This document shows positions 1-9,074 of a stretch of 64,000 nt of DNA, piece by piece (the stretch's first letter is position 1; every line of letters starts with the position of its first letter). Below the pieces are notes generated by a model. It saw nothing but the letters and a program-made list of their open reading frames with translations. It had not been told where the DNA came from and did not search any database. The translations under genes and the position numbers were made by a program. Source of the stretch: Solirubrobacteraceae bacterium (lineage in GTDB: Bacteria > Actinomycetota > Thermoleophilia > Solirubrobacterales > Solirubrobacteraceae); NCBI GenBank assembly GCA_031177685.1, contig JAPSGI010000006.1:1-64000 (forward strand), written 5' to 3'.

Positions 1-1
1 G

Positions 2-601
2 CTGAGCGCGATCATCCGCTACGCCTTCCGCCAGACCGTCGCCACCGTGCGCGGCCTGTTCACCAACTACCGCAAGCGCGCGCCCCAATTCGGCTCAGAA
101 GACGAGTACACGATGCAGATGATGTGCATCGCGGCGATGGGCCGCGAAGCCTCGGTCGGACGCTTCCGGCTCGGCAAGGGCCTGGGAGACACCGACCTGC
201 GCATCAGCCGGGAGGACGACTTGAGCTTCGAGGCCGACCCGATCTACGAGGAGATCCGCAACAGCCTGGCCTCGTTCGCCGCCAAGCTCACGGACGACAG
301 CTCGCAGTCGTTCCGCAACCCGTTCCTGACCGAGGCGGCGGAACTCGCCGGCTCCCGGTCAATTGCCCTCACGCACCCCCTCGGCGGCTGCATCATGGGC
401 AAGACGGCCAGCGACGGCGTCGTGGACGAGTTCGGCCGCGTGTTCGACGCCGGAACGGGAGGGGTCTACCCGGGCCTCTACGTCGCCGATGCGGCGGTGA
501 TCCCCACCGCCCTCGGTGTCAACCCCACCCTGACCATCTCGGCGCTCGCCCTACGCGCTGCGGACAACATCATCGAAGAGGTCGACTCAGCCCCGGCGTA
601 G
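2..601 (+). CDS. GMC-family FAD oxidoreductase, C-terminal part (5' truncated by window edge)
   Basis: The reading frame is open from base 2 and lacks its N-terminal FAD-binding part, so only about the last 200 residues are seen. The C-terminal GMC signature HPLGGCIMG lies at about nt 373-399 and NPTLTISALALRAADNI closes the protein. The family (cholesterol oxidase, glucose-methanol-choline oxidoreductases) oxidises alcohols using FAD, and these two blocks carry the active-site His and the second flavin-contacting segment. The HPLGGCxMG wording is closest to steroid or long-chain alcohol oxidases, but the substrate cannot be assigned from this fragment. A degraded integrase follows directly. 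Confidence 0.85.
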   Translation: MSAIIRYAFRQTVATVRGLFTNYRKRAPQFGSEDEYTMQMMCIAAMGREASVGRFRLGKGLGDTDLRISREDDLSFEADPIYEEIRNSLASFAAKLTDDSSQSFRNPFLTEAAELAGSRSIALTHPLGGCIMGKTASDGVVDEFGRVFDAGTGGVYPGLYVADAAVIPTALGVNPTLTISALALRAADNIIEEVDSAPA

Positions 602-720
602 CCGCGGCGAGGCCCCACGTCGCTGCGCGGCCGGGGCTACCCAGCGCGCTAGGGCGTTGATCGTGGGGCGGCTGAGCCCGGTTAGCTCGGTCAGCTCGAC
701 CTTGGAGCCCGCACCGCCCG
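587..720 (-). pseudogene. possible helix-turn-helix remnant
   Basis: On the minus strand the segment KVELTELTGLSRPTINALARW reads like the recognition helices of an HTH domain (ELTGLSRPTI resembles the xELTGxSRxTV pattern). No intact gene surrounds it, and it lies against the wrecked integrase. It may be leftover of the same mobile element, or chance. The interval 602-700 holds nothing else I can recognise. Confidence 0.2.
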
Positions 721-1260
721 CTCCGAGGCCCTGCGCCGCGTCTACCGCCTCGACCGGGCGCTCTATCTGACCGCCGCGCTGACCGGACTTCGCCAAGGCG
801 AACTGCTCGGCTTGCGCTGGCGCGACATCGACTGGAGCGCCGGCCGGGTGCGTGTGCGCCGCGCGTGGGTACGAGGCGAGATGGGAACACCCAAGCGCTC
901 GTCCCGCTCGGTCCCGCTGGCCGACCCTGGGCGCCGAGCTGGAACGCCATTTCCAGCGCTCCGCCTACCAGGGCGACGACGACCTCGTTTTCGCCCACCC
1001 AGACGCCGGCGCTCCCCTGGATCGCTCCAAACTGCTCAAGCGCTTCAAGACCGCCGCCAAGCGAGCCAAGCTCGGCAGCGTGCGCTTCCACGACCTGCGC
1101 CACACGTTCGGGACCCCCATGGCCGCGGCCGGGACCCCGATGCGGACGCTTCAAGAGTGGATGGGCCACCGCGATTCCAAGACGACACTGATCTACGCGG
1201 ACTATGCGCCGAGCGACCAGGAGGCGGAGCGCCGCAATGTTGTGGACCGCTCTCGCCGAG
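701..1260 (+). pseudogene. tyrosine recombinase/integrase remnant, frameshifted and truncated
   Basis: The catalytic half of a phage-type integrase is spread over two frames. The first (about 701-926) contains TGLRQGELLGLRWRDIDW with the first catalytic Arg. The second (from about 927) contains [25 protein letters not shown] and so the remaining His, Arg, His and Tyr. Joining SVPLAD to LGAELERHF needs a 1-nt correction near 926. The N-terminal arm- and core-binding domains are absent and no proper stop precedes the PEP carboxylase gene, so the protein is surely inactive. It marks an old insertion between the GMC oxidoreductase and ppc. The usual RHTFGTRMA wording has become GTPMA here. Confidence 0.8.
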
Positions 1261-1308
1261 TGCGCCGACGGTCCACATCCGCGCGATCCTGCGGACATAC
1301 TGCGCCCC

Positions 1309-4056
1309 ATGAGAACGCCACCGGTCGCCCTCGACACGCAGGCCGATCTGCGCCGCGACATCCGCGAGCTCGGCGTCCTGCTGGGCCGCACGCTGGTGCG
1401 CCAGGAGGGCCGGGAGCTGCTGGAGCTGGTCGAGCGGGTGCGGCGGCTGATCCGCACGGACCGCGACGCCACGGTGCTGGCGCTCGCGGACGTCGAGCCG
1501 CCCGTGGCGCGCAGGCTCGTGCGCGCGTTCGGGACGTACTTCCACCTGGCCAACGTGGCCGAGCAGGTGCACCGCGGCCGCGTGCTCGCGGCGGCTCGCT
1601 CGCGGCACGGGACATGGCTCTCGCAGGCGGTCGACCGCATCGAGGCGGCGGGCGTCCCGGCCGGCGACCTGCACGCCGAGCTGGGCCGCCTCGGGGTGCG
1701 GCCGGTGTTCACCGCGCATCCGACCGAGGCGGCGCGGCGGACCGTGCTGGGCAAGCTGCGCCAGCTGGCCGAGCTGCTCGACGAGCGCGAGCGCGCAATG
1801 GGCGATCCGCGGCGCGAACGCGAGGTGACGGGGCGGCTGGAGGAGCTGATCGACCTCCTGTGGCAGACCGACGAGCTGCGCATCGCGCGCCCCGACGTGG
1901 TCGACGAGGCCCGCAACGCCGTCTACTACCTCGACGCACTGCACGACGAGGTCGTGCCGTGGGTCCTCGAGGACCTGGCCGCCGAGCTCGAGCGGTTGGG
2001 CTACGCGCTGCCCGCCGACGCGCGCCCGCTCGCCTTCGGCAGTTGGATCGGCGGCGACCGCGACGGCAACCCGAACGTCACGCCGCAGAGCACACGCGGG
2101 GTGCTCGCGCTCCAGCATGACCACGGGGTCCGGTGCGCGCTCGCGCTCGTGGACCGGCTGCGCGCCGATCTGTCGCCCTCTGTGCGCATCGCGGCCGCCA
2201 CGCCGGAGCTGCAGGAGTCGCTCGCCCGCGACCTCGAGGCGCTGCCGGAGATCGAGCCGCGCTACCGCCGCCTGAACGCCGAGGAGCCGTACCGCCTCAA
2301 GCTCACGTGCATGCGCCAGAAGCTGCTCAACACGCGGGTGCGACTCGCCGAGGGCCGCCCGCACGACGCGCGGCGCGACTACGACGGCGCGGGCGCCCTG
2401 CTGGCCGAGCTGAGGCTCGTGCGCGAGTCGCTGCTGCGCAGCCGCGGCGAGCTGATCGCGCGTGGCCGCGTGGAGCGGGCGATCCGCACGATCGCGGCGT
2501 TCGGGCTGCAGATGGCCACGCTCGACGTGCGCGAGCACGCCGCCGCGCACCACCACGCCGTCGGCCAGCTGCTGGACCGCGTGCGCGAGGACGGTGCGCC
2601 GTACGGCGGGCTGACCCGCGCCGAGCGTTGCGCGCGGCTCGCCCGCGAGCTGGGCTCGCGCCGGCCGCTTGCCCCGCTGCCGCCCCCGCTGGATGCCGAC
2701 GGGGCGCGGGCCTTCGACACGTTCCTGGCCATCCGCGACGCCCAGGACCGCTACGGCTCCGGCGTCGTCGAGTCCTACATCGTGTCGATGTGCGAGGGCG
2801 CCGACGACCTACTCGCGGCCGTCGTGCTGGCTCGCGAGGCCGGCCTGGTCGACCTTCACGGCGGCGTTGCGCGCATCGGCTTCGTGCCGCTGCTGGAGAC
2901 GGTGCGCGAGCTGCGCGACGCCGGCGAGCTGCTCGCCCGTCTGCTCGAGGACGCGGGCTACCGCCGGCTCGTCGCGCTGCGCGGCGACGTGCAGGAGGTG
3001 ATGCTCGGCTACTCGGACTCCAGCAAGGCCGCGGGGATCGCCACCAGTCAGTGGGAGATCCACCGCGCCCAGCAGCGCCTGCGCGACACCGCCAACCGCT
3101 TCGGGGTGCGGTTGCGCCTGTTCCACGGCCGCGGCGGCACGGTCGGGCGGGGCGGCGGGCCGAGCCACCACGCGATCCTGGCCCAGCCGCCGGGCACGCT
3201 CGACGGCGAGATCAAGCTGACCGAGCAGGGCGAGGTGATCTCCGACAAGTACCTCGTGCCGACGCTCGCACGCGAGAACCTGGAGATGCTGCTGGCGGCG
3301 ACGCTCGAGTCGACCGTGCTCCACCGCCGCCCGCGCATGTCGCAGGCGACGCTCGCCGGCTGGGTGGAGGCGATGGACGCCGTGTCGGTGGCCTCGAGCG
3401 AGCGCTACCGCGCGCTCGTGGACGACCCGGGATTGCCCGACTACTACCTCGCCTCGACGCCGGTGGAGCTGCTCTCGGAGCTGCACCTGGGATCGCGCCC
3501 GGCGCGCCGGCCGGACTCGGGCGGCGGCATCGACGGCCTGCGCGCGATCCCGTGGGTGTTCGGCTGGACGCAGTCGCGCCAGATCGTGCCCGGCTGGTTC
3601 GGCGTGGGCAGCGGCCTGGCCGCGGCGCGCGCCACCGGCCTCGGGGACCGCCTGTCCGAGATGCAGCGCGAGTGGCGCTTCTTCCGCAACTTCCTGTCCA
3701 ACGTGGCGATGACGCTGTTCAAGACCGACCTGGAGATCGCCGGGCACTACGTGAGCCGGCTGGCGCCGCCCGAGCTGCACGGCCTGTTCGAGGCGATCCG
3801 AACCGAGTTCGAGCTGACGGTGGCCGAGGTCCTGCGCGTCAGCGGCGAGACGGAGCTGCTGGGCTCCAATCCGGTCCTGGCGCGCACGCTGCGCGTGCGC
3901 GACGCCTACCTCGCGCCGATCCACTACCTGCAGGTTTCGCTGATGGAGCGATGGCGGTCGGACCGCGCGGCGCAGCGTGCTCCCGACCCCGACGTCGAGC
4001 GCGCGCTGCTGCTGACCGTGAACGGCATCGCGGCCGGGTTGCGCAACACCGGGTAG
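1309..4056 (+). CDS. ppc: phosphoenolpyruvate carboxylase
   Basis: Cytosolic PEPC carboxylates phosphoenolpyruvate with bicarbonate to oxaloacetate, the anaplerotic feed of the TCA cycle. The protein is 915 residues, normal for the family. Visible blocks are [15 protein letters not shown] with the catalytic His, [24 protein letters not shown] (bicarbonate/PEP loop), [21 protein letters not shown] and the terminal NTG. ATG 1309 was chosen because upstream in-frame sequence is integrase debris. An odd point is KAAG in the second signature, where the family has a D or F after the Lys. The gene is convergent with the next one, the stops abutting. Confidence 0.96.
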   Translation: MRTPPVALDTQADLRRDIRELGVLLGRTLVRQEGRELLELVERVRRLIRTDRDATVLALADVEPPVARRLVRAFGTYFHLANVAEQVHRGRVLAAARSRHGTWLSQAVDRIEAAGVPAGDLHAELGRLGVRPVFTAHPTEAARRTVLGKLRQLAELLDERERAMGDPRREREVTGRLEELIDLLWQTDELRIARPDVVDEARNAVYYLDALHDEVVPWVLEDLAAELERLGYALPADARPLAFGSWIGGDRDGNPNVTPQSTRGVLALQHDHGVRCALALVDRLRADLSPSVRIAAATPELQESLARDLEALPEIEPRYRRLNAEEPYRLKLTCMRQKLLNTRVRLAEGRPHDARRDYDGAGALLAELRLVRESLLRSRGELIARGRVERAIRTIAAFGLQMATLDVREHAAAHHHAVGQLLDRVREDGAPYGGLTRAERCARLARELGSRRPLAPLPPPLDADGARAFDTFLAIRDAQDRYGSGVVESYIVSMCEGADDLLAAVVLAREAGLVDLHGGVARIGFVPLLETVRELRDAGELLARLLEDAGYRRLVALRGDVQEVMLGYSDSSKAAGIATSQWEIHRAQQRLRDTANRFGVRLRLFHGRGGTVGRGGGPSHHAILAQPPGTLDGEIKLTEQGEVISDKYLVPTLARENLEMLLAATLESTVLHRRPRMSQATLAGWVEAMDAVSVASSERYRALVDDPGLPDYYLASTPVELLSELHLGSRPARRPDSGGGIDGLRAIPWVFGWTQSRQIVPGWFGVGSGLAAARATGLGDRLSEMQREWRFFRNFLSNVAMTLFKTDLEIAGHYVSRLAPPELHGLFEAIRTEFELTVAEVLRVSGETELLGSNPVLARTLRVRDAYLAPIHYLQVSLMERWRSDRAAQRAPDPDVERALLLTVNGIAAGLRNTG

Positions 4057-5043
4057 TCAGAGCTCGGCTTCGCGCCCAACTCCCCGGTCGCGAGCCGCCG
4101 CCAGGACCAAGGCCGCGGCGGCGCCGTCCTGGACCGCGACGCCGACCGACTTGTAGAGCGTGAGCTGGTCGTCCGAGGCGCGTCCGGGACGCGTTCCGGC
4201 GACGAGCTCGCCGATCTCGGCGTGGACGTGCCCCGCGTCGATCAGTCCCTTCTCGATCGGCCCGATCAGGTCGTTCGATCCCGCCGGGAAGGGGGCGAGC
4301 GCGGCGGCGCGGGACTCCACGACGACGAGCGCGTCGACGACGGTCGCCTCGTCCACCTCGCGGCCCTGGGGGTTGTAGCCCACGGACGTGACGTGCGCGC
4401 CCGGCGCCAGCCACTCGCGGCGGACGACGGGCTCCAGCGCATGGGTGGTCGCGCAGACGACGTCCGCGCCGGCGCACGCCTCCTCCCACGATGCCGCGGC
4501 CCTGACCGCCGGGCCGAGCTCCGCGGCGAGCTCCGCGGCCAGCGCCTCGGTCGTGGCCGGGTTGCGCCCGGCGACGCGCACCTCGTCGAAGCTCCGCACG
4601 CGAGTCACGGCCCGTGCGTGGGACCGCGCCTGGACGCCGGTTCCCAGGATCGCCAGGGTCTTGCTCTCCTCGCGGGCGAGCAGCCGGGTCGAAAGCGCCG
4701 AGCCGGCGCCGGTCCGCGTCGCGGTGATTGCGGTGCCGTCGAGCAGCGCCTCGGGCTGTCCCGTCTCGGGGTCGAACACCACGATCACGGCCTGATGGGT
4801 GGGGAGCAACGTGCCCGCGTTTCGGGGGAACAGCGTGACGAGCTTGGCCGCCAGCGCGCCCGACGCCGGCGAGTAGCCGGGCATCGCGGCGAGTAGTCCG
4901 TCGCGGTCCTGCACGACGGCGCCGACGCGGTCGGGAACCGACGCGCGGCCCGCGCTGAGGTCGGCCATCGCGGTCGCGAGCGCGTCGATCAGCGCGTCGA
5001 GGTCGAGCAGCTCCTCCACCTCACGCCGGCTCAGCAGAAGCAC
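4057..5043 (-). CDS. ornithine cyclodeaminase / mu-crystallin family protein
   Basis: A 328-residue NAD(P)-dependent protein. The N-terminal part (REVEELLDLDALIDALATAM, then AAMPGYSP and AAKLVTLFPRN) builds the dimerisation and substrate domain. The Rossmann segment is ILGTGVQARSHARAV at about residue 130, and ATTHALEPVV and SVGYNPQGREVDE follow. Family members include ornithine cyclodeaminase, alanine dehydrogenase (archaeal type), ketimine reductase and lysine cyclodeaminase. Which reaction applies cannot be told. It is monocistronic on the minus strand between two unrelated genes. Confidence 0.88.
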   Translation of the reverse strand: MLLLSRREVEELLDLDALIDALATAMADLSAGRASVPDRVGAVVQDRDGLLAAMPGYSPASGALAAKLVTLFPRNAGTLLPTHQAVIVVFDPETGQPEALLDGTAITATRTGAGSALSTRLLAREESKTLAILGTGVQARSHARAVTRVRSFDEVRVAGRNPATTEALAAELAAELGPAVRAAASWEEACAGADVVCATTHALEPVVRREWLAPGAHVTSVGYNPQGREVDEATVVDALVVVESRAAALAPFPAGSNDLIGPIEKGLIDAGHVHAEIGELVAGTRPGRASDDQLTLYKSVGVAVQDGAAAALVLAAARDRGVGREAEL

Positions 5044-5097
5044 TTCACGACGATACAGCCCGCGCGACGCCGCCTGTGACGCGGCCTGCGTCCCGGC

Positions 5098-7509
5098 TCA
5101 GCGCCGGCGCGGCCGCGGCCGCTGCGCCGCCAGCAGCCGGAACGGGGCGGTGCTTGTGACCTGCTCGCCGGTAGGGGCGGTGGCCACCAGCGTCATTCGG
5201 TATGACCCGGGCACCAGCGGGCGGGCCCGCGAGAGGCGTCCGTCGAAGCGCAGCTGGTTGAGGCCGGCGCGCGCGGGCAGCGTGAGGGCGCCGGCGCGCA
5301 CCGAGCGGATGCAGCGCGGGCGGGACCTGCGGGCGCGGGTGTAGGGCAGGCAGCGCCGGCCGACCCGGCGTCCCGTCTGGGTGACCCGCGCCGGGAGCAG
5401 CCGGGTGCAGCGGGGCAAACGACGGCGTACAGGCCTGTACGGAAGACAGCGCCGACCCACGCGGCGACCTGCGCGGAGACGCTGGAACGTGAAGCGCGCC
5501 GTCGCGGCCTCCGACAGCGTGAAGCGGACGGTGGTCCCGGTGGGGACGGTGCGGCGTGTCATGCGCGGGGCGCGCGGGCCCAGGCGGAACCGCGTGTTGG
5601 TGAGCGACAGTCCCATGTCGCCGACCGCGAGGTCCGCGCCGGCGCTGAGGTCGCCTGGCGTCCGATCGGGCTCGCCGCCGCTCACCGCGGCCTGCGCGGG
5701 GAAGGTGCCGAGGGCGGCCGTCCGGACGACGAATGCGACATCGACGCTCTCCCCGGACGTCAGCGTCCCCAGCTGGCACGTCACCGGGGCGCCGGCGTCG
5801 CAGGTCCCGCGACCGGGTGTCACGGACAGGAGGGTGACGCCCGTGGGCAGCGTTTCGCGCAGCACGGTCGCCGGCGAGGGAGCCGGTCCGCGGTTCGTCA
5901 CGCGCGCGGTGTACGTGGCGCGGAAGCCGGCGGTCGCCGACGCCGGCGCGACCGTCTGGGTGACCCCCAGGTCGGCGTAGGGCAGCTCGAACGACCCGAT
6001 GTCGCACGTGCCGCCGAGCGCGCGCGACACGCCGCGCTGGTCGGCGGCCGGGCACCCGGTGGCCTGACCGCCGTCGATCGCCGGGCTCGTGATGGGGAGC
6101 GCATGCGTGAGCGTCGGGCCGCCGTTGTCGGCCAGCGCGCCCAGCTGCGGGTCGGTGTTCGGCAGGTCGCCGGCCGCGGTCAACCCGCACGTGTTGCCGG
6201 ACTCCAGGTTGTTGCCCGCGCTGGCGACGGCTCCGAAACAGCCCGCGCCCGTCGGCGCCTGGTTGCCGCTCACCAGCGCGTTGCGCAGCGTCAGCGTGCC
6301 GCTCTGGTGCTCGATCGCGCCGCCGCGCGTGGACGCCACGTTGTTGGCCAACGTCGTGTTGGTGACGTTCAGCACGGCGCCGGTGCCGAAGAACCGCAGC
6401 CCGCCGCCGTTCGAGTTGACGGTGCTCTCGGTGCGGTTTGCGCTGATCGTGCTGTTGAGGATCGTGAACGTGCGGTTGTCGCCCCCGAGCAGCAGGCCGC
6501 CCGAGTCGGACTGACCGCCGGGCGTCATGTCGAGCGTGCGGTTGCCCGAGATCGTGCTGTCGACGATCGACGCGGACACGTTGATCGCCACGAGGCCGCC
6601 GCCCTCCGGGATCGTCGCGCCGTCGATCGTGGCCTGGGCCAGGTTGTCGGCGATCGTCGAGCGCGTGATCGTGAGCGTGCCGGTGGCGGACGTGTTGCCG
6701 GACACCGCCATCCCCGCGCCCTCGGGGATCGCGCCGTTGAGGGCGCTGTTGCCGACGATCCGGCTGTCCGTCACCGTCGTGTTGGCGGTCTGCCCGGACG
6801 AGTCGATCGCGCCGCCCACGGCGATTCCGCCGCTCGTCGTGATCGTGGTCGTGTTGGCGCTGAGAGTGGAGCGCAGGACCGACAGTCCGGCACTCGCGTC
6901 GATCCCGCCGCCCGAGGGGATGCCGCCGTTGGTGCTCGTGACGTGGTTGTCGGTGATCAGCGAGTCCTCCACCGACAGCGGTCCGGTGGAGAGGATGCCG
7001 CCGCCGCGTGGGATGCCGCCGTTGCCCGTGACGTTGTTGGCCCGGACCCCGCTCTCGCGCAGGGTCATCGTGCCGGCGTTGAGGATCCCGCCGCCCCCGC
7101 CGTTGGTGCTGGTCACGTTGCCGCCGGTGATCGTGAGGCCCTGCAGGGTGACGTTCGCGCTCGCGTTGCTCACGTTCAGCACGCGCGCGTTCGGCGGGGC
7201 CTGCACCGTCGTCGCCGCGGAACCGGCCGTCCCGACGACCGAGATCGTGACCGCGCCGGCCACCGTCAGCTCGCCGAACGCCCCCGACAGCGCGTACGTG
7301 CCCGCCGGCACCAGCACGCGGTCGCCCGTCGCCGCCGCGCCGATCGCCTCGCGCAGCGAGCAGTCGGCGCCGCACACGCCGTCGTTGGAGTCCGTCTGCT
7401 TGGTGACGACCCGGTCGGCGGCGAGCGCTCCCGGCGCGAGTCCCAGCACAACCAACAGGCCGAGCGCCAGTGTGACGATCCCTATCCGCGTCCTTGCCCC
7501 GTCCCCCAT
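5098..7509 (-). CDS. secreted CSLREAI / right-handed beta-helix protein with DUF11 and Arg-rich Cys tail
   Basis: An 803-residue exported surface or extracellular protein. Residues 1-31 form a signal peptide (hydrophobic IVTLALGLLVVLGLAPGALA). CADCSLREAI-type start of a CSLREA domain is at about 45-55. A long stretch (about 80-470) of repeats rich in T, N and G (ITGGNVTS, TISGNRT, LNVTNTTLANN) predicts a parallel beta-helix. A DUF11-like domain (about 510-620, NRGPAPSPATVLRETLPTGV) follows. The C-terminal region carries RRVGRRCLPY twice, each followed about ten residues later by another Cys, then an all-beta module. Such tails recur in Solirubrobacterales secreted proteins. No enzyme motif is seen; adhesion or wall association is inference. 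Confidence 0.85.
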   Translation of the reverse strand: MGDGARTRIGIVTLALGLLVVLGLAPGALAADRVVTKQTDSNDGVCGADCSLREAIGAAATGDRVLVPAGTYALSGAFGELTVAGAVTISVVGTAGSAATTVQAPPNARVLNVSNASANVTLQGLTITGGNVTSTNGGGGGILNAGTMTLRESGVRANNVTGNGGIPRGGGILSTGPLSVEDSLITDNHVTSTNGGIPSGGGIDASAGLSVLRSTLSANTTTITTSGGIAVGGAIDSSGQTANTTVTDSRIVGNSALNGAIPEGAGMAVSGNTSATGTLTITRSTIADNLAQATIDGATIPEGGGLVAINVSASIVDSTISGNRTLDMTPGGQSDSGGLLLGGDNRTFTILNSTISANRTESTVNSNGGGLRFFGTGAVLNVTNTTLANNVASTRGGAIEHQSGTLTLRNALVSGNQAPTGAGCFGAVASAGNNLESGNTCGLTAAGDLPNTDPQLGALADNGGPTLTHALPITSPAIDGGQATGCPAADQRGVSRALGGTCDIGSFELPYADLGVTQTVAPASATAGFRATYTARVTNRGPAPSPATVLRETLPTGVTLLSVTPGRGTCDAGAPVTCQLGTLTSGESVDVAFVVRTAALGTFPAQAAVSGGEPDRTPGDLSAGADLAVGDMGLSLTNTRFRLGPRAPRMTRRTVPTGTTVRFTLSEAATARFTFQRLRAGRRVGRRCLPYRPVRRRLPRCTRLLPARVTQTGRRVGRRCLPYTRARRSRPRCIRSVRAGALTLPARAGLNQLRFDGRLSRARPLVPGSYRMTLVATAPTGEQVTSTAPFRLLAAQRPRPRRR

Positions 7510-7568
7510 GGCTGCACCTAAGCACCGCAGCCGGCTGCCGTCAACGTCCGACGGCGTAGTCTGTGCCC

Positions 7569-9074
7569 GTGGCGGGATCTGCCGACGGGAACGGACGCAT
7601 CCCCAGGCGCCGGTCGGTCGCCGTGGTGGGCGGCGGGTTCGGCGGCGTGGGCGCCGCGGTCATGCTCGCGCGGGCCGGCTACCGGGACGTGACGGTTTTC
7701 GAGCGGGCCGAACGCGTGGGCGGCGTGTGGCACCACAACACCTACCCGGGGGCGGCGTGCGACGTCCCCTCGCACTTCTACGAGTTCTCCTTCGCGCCCA
7801 ACCCGCGCTGGTCGCGCCGCTACGCCCCGCAGGCGGAGATCCAGGACTACCTGGAGGACGTGGCGCGCCGTCATGGCGTGCTCGAGCGCGTGCGCACGGG
7901 TACCGAGGTCAAGCGCGCGACCTGGGACGCCGACCGGGCGCGCTGGGTGCTGGACACCTCGGCCGGCGAGCACGAGGCCGACGTGCTGGTCACCGCGTGC
8001 GGCCAGCTGTCGATCCCGCGCGTCCCGCCCATCCCCGGCCTGGACGACTTCGCCGGACCGGCCTTCCACACGGCGCGCTGGCGCCACGACGTCGAGCTGG
8101 CCGGCCGGCGCGTCGCCGTGCTGGGGACCGGCTGCAGCGCGATTCAGGTGGTGCCGGCGATCCAGCCGGCCGTCGCGCGCGTGGACGTCTACCAGCGCAC
8201 GCCGGGCTGGACGATCCCCAAGACCGACTTCGCCTACAAGGAGCGCACCAAGCGGCTGTTCGAGCGCTTCCCCGTCCTGCAGCGCCTCGACCGCGCCGCG
8301 ATCCTCGCGTTCATGGAGCTGGGCGCCGCCGCCATGACGCGCCACCGCTGGCTGCTGCACCCGTTCCGCGCCGCGGGCCGCGCGCAGATCAGGCGCGCGA
8401 TCGCCGACCCGCAGCTGCGGCGCAAGGTCACCCCGACCGACGAGTTCGGCTGCAAGCGCGTCATGCTCACCGACGAGTGGTATCCCGCGCTCACGCGGCC
8501 CAACGTGGAGCTGGTGACCGACCGCATCGAGCGGGTGACCGCCACCGGCATCCGGACGGCGGAGGGCGTGGAGCGCCCCGCCGAGGTGCTGGTCCTGGCC
8601 ACCGGCTTCGAGGCGCACGCCTTCACCGCCCCGATGGAGATCGTGGGCCGGGACGGGCGCACGCTGGCCGAGGAGTGGAACGGCGTGCCCCGCGCCTACC
8701 TCGGGCTGACCGTGCCGAGCTTTCCCAACATGTTCCTGCTGTACGGGCCCAACACCAACGGCGGGACCGGCTCGGTCGTCTACACGATCGAGGCGGGCAT
8801 GAACCACGTGCTCGGCGCCCTGCGCCGCATGGGGCAGGCGGGCGCGGACCGCATCGAGCTGCGCCGTGACGCGGCCGAGCGCTTCGACCGCGAGCTGCGT
8901 GCCGCCCTGGCGCGCAGCGTCTGGCACAGCGGATGCACCAGCTGGTACGTCGACGAGCACGGCAACGACCCGAACCAGTGGCCGTGGCTGTGGACGGCCT
9001 ACCGCCGCCGCACGGCGCGCGTCGATCCGGCGACCTACGAGCTCGGCGCGCCCGCGCGCGAGCGCGTGGCCTGA
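7569..9074 (+). CDS. flavin-containing (Baeyer-Villiger-type) monooxygenase
   Basis: An FAD/NADPH monooxygenase of about 501 residues. VAVVGGGFGGVGAA is the FAD Rossmann loop, VFERAERVGGVWHHNTYPGAACD is the class B flavoprotein block, FAGPAFHTARW matches the BVMO fingerprint FxGxxxHTxxW (usually followed by P or D, here R), and VLGTGCSAIQVVPAI is the NADPH loop. LATGFEAH lies toward the C-terminus. The usual role is insertion of oxygen next to a ketone or oxidation of a heteroatom; substrate unknown. GTG 7569 is preferred because a TAGTCT box ends 6 nt before it, fitting a leaderless mRNA. Its 3' end overlaps the convergent fprA by 40 nt. Confidence 0.92.
   Translation: MAGSADGNGRIPRRRSVAVVGGGFGGVGAAVMLARAGYRDVTVFERAERVGGVWHHNTYPGAACDVPSHFYEFSFAPNPRWSRRYAPQAEIQDYLEDVARRHGVLERVRTGTEVKRATWDADRARWVLDTSAGEHEADVLVTACGQLSIPRVPPIPGLDDFAGPAFHTARWRHDVELAGRRVAVLGTGCSAIQVVPAIQPAVARVDVYQRTPGWTIPKTDFAYKERTKRLFERFPVLQRLDRAAILAFMELGAAAMTRHRWLLHPFRAAGRAQIRRAIADPQLRRKVTPTDEFGCKRVMLTDEWYPALTRPNVELVTDRIERVTATGIRTAEGVERPAEVLVLATGFEAHAFTAPMEIVGRDGRTLAEEWNGVPRAYLGLTVPSFPNMFLLYGPNTNGGTGSVVYTIEAGMNHVLGALRRMGQAGADRIELRRDAAERFDRELRAALARSVWHSGCTSWYVDEHGNDPNQWPWLWTAYRRRTARVDPATYELGAPARERVA

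Noticed and set aside
570-2556. Long minus-strand ORFs antisense to ppc
   Set aside because: Arg/Ala/Pro-rich low-complexity translations with no motif; shadows of the high-GC coding strand.
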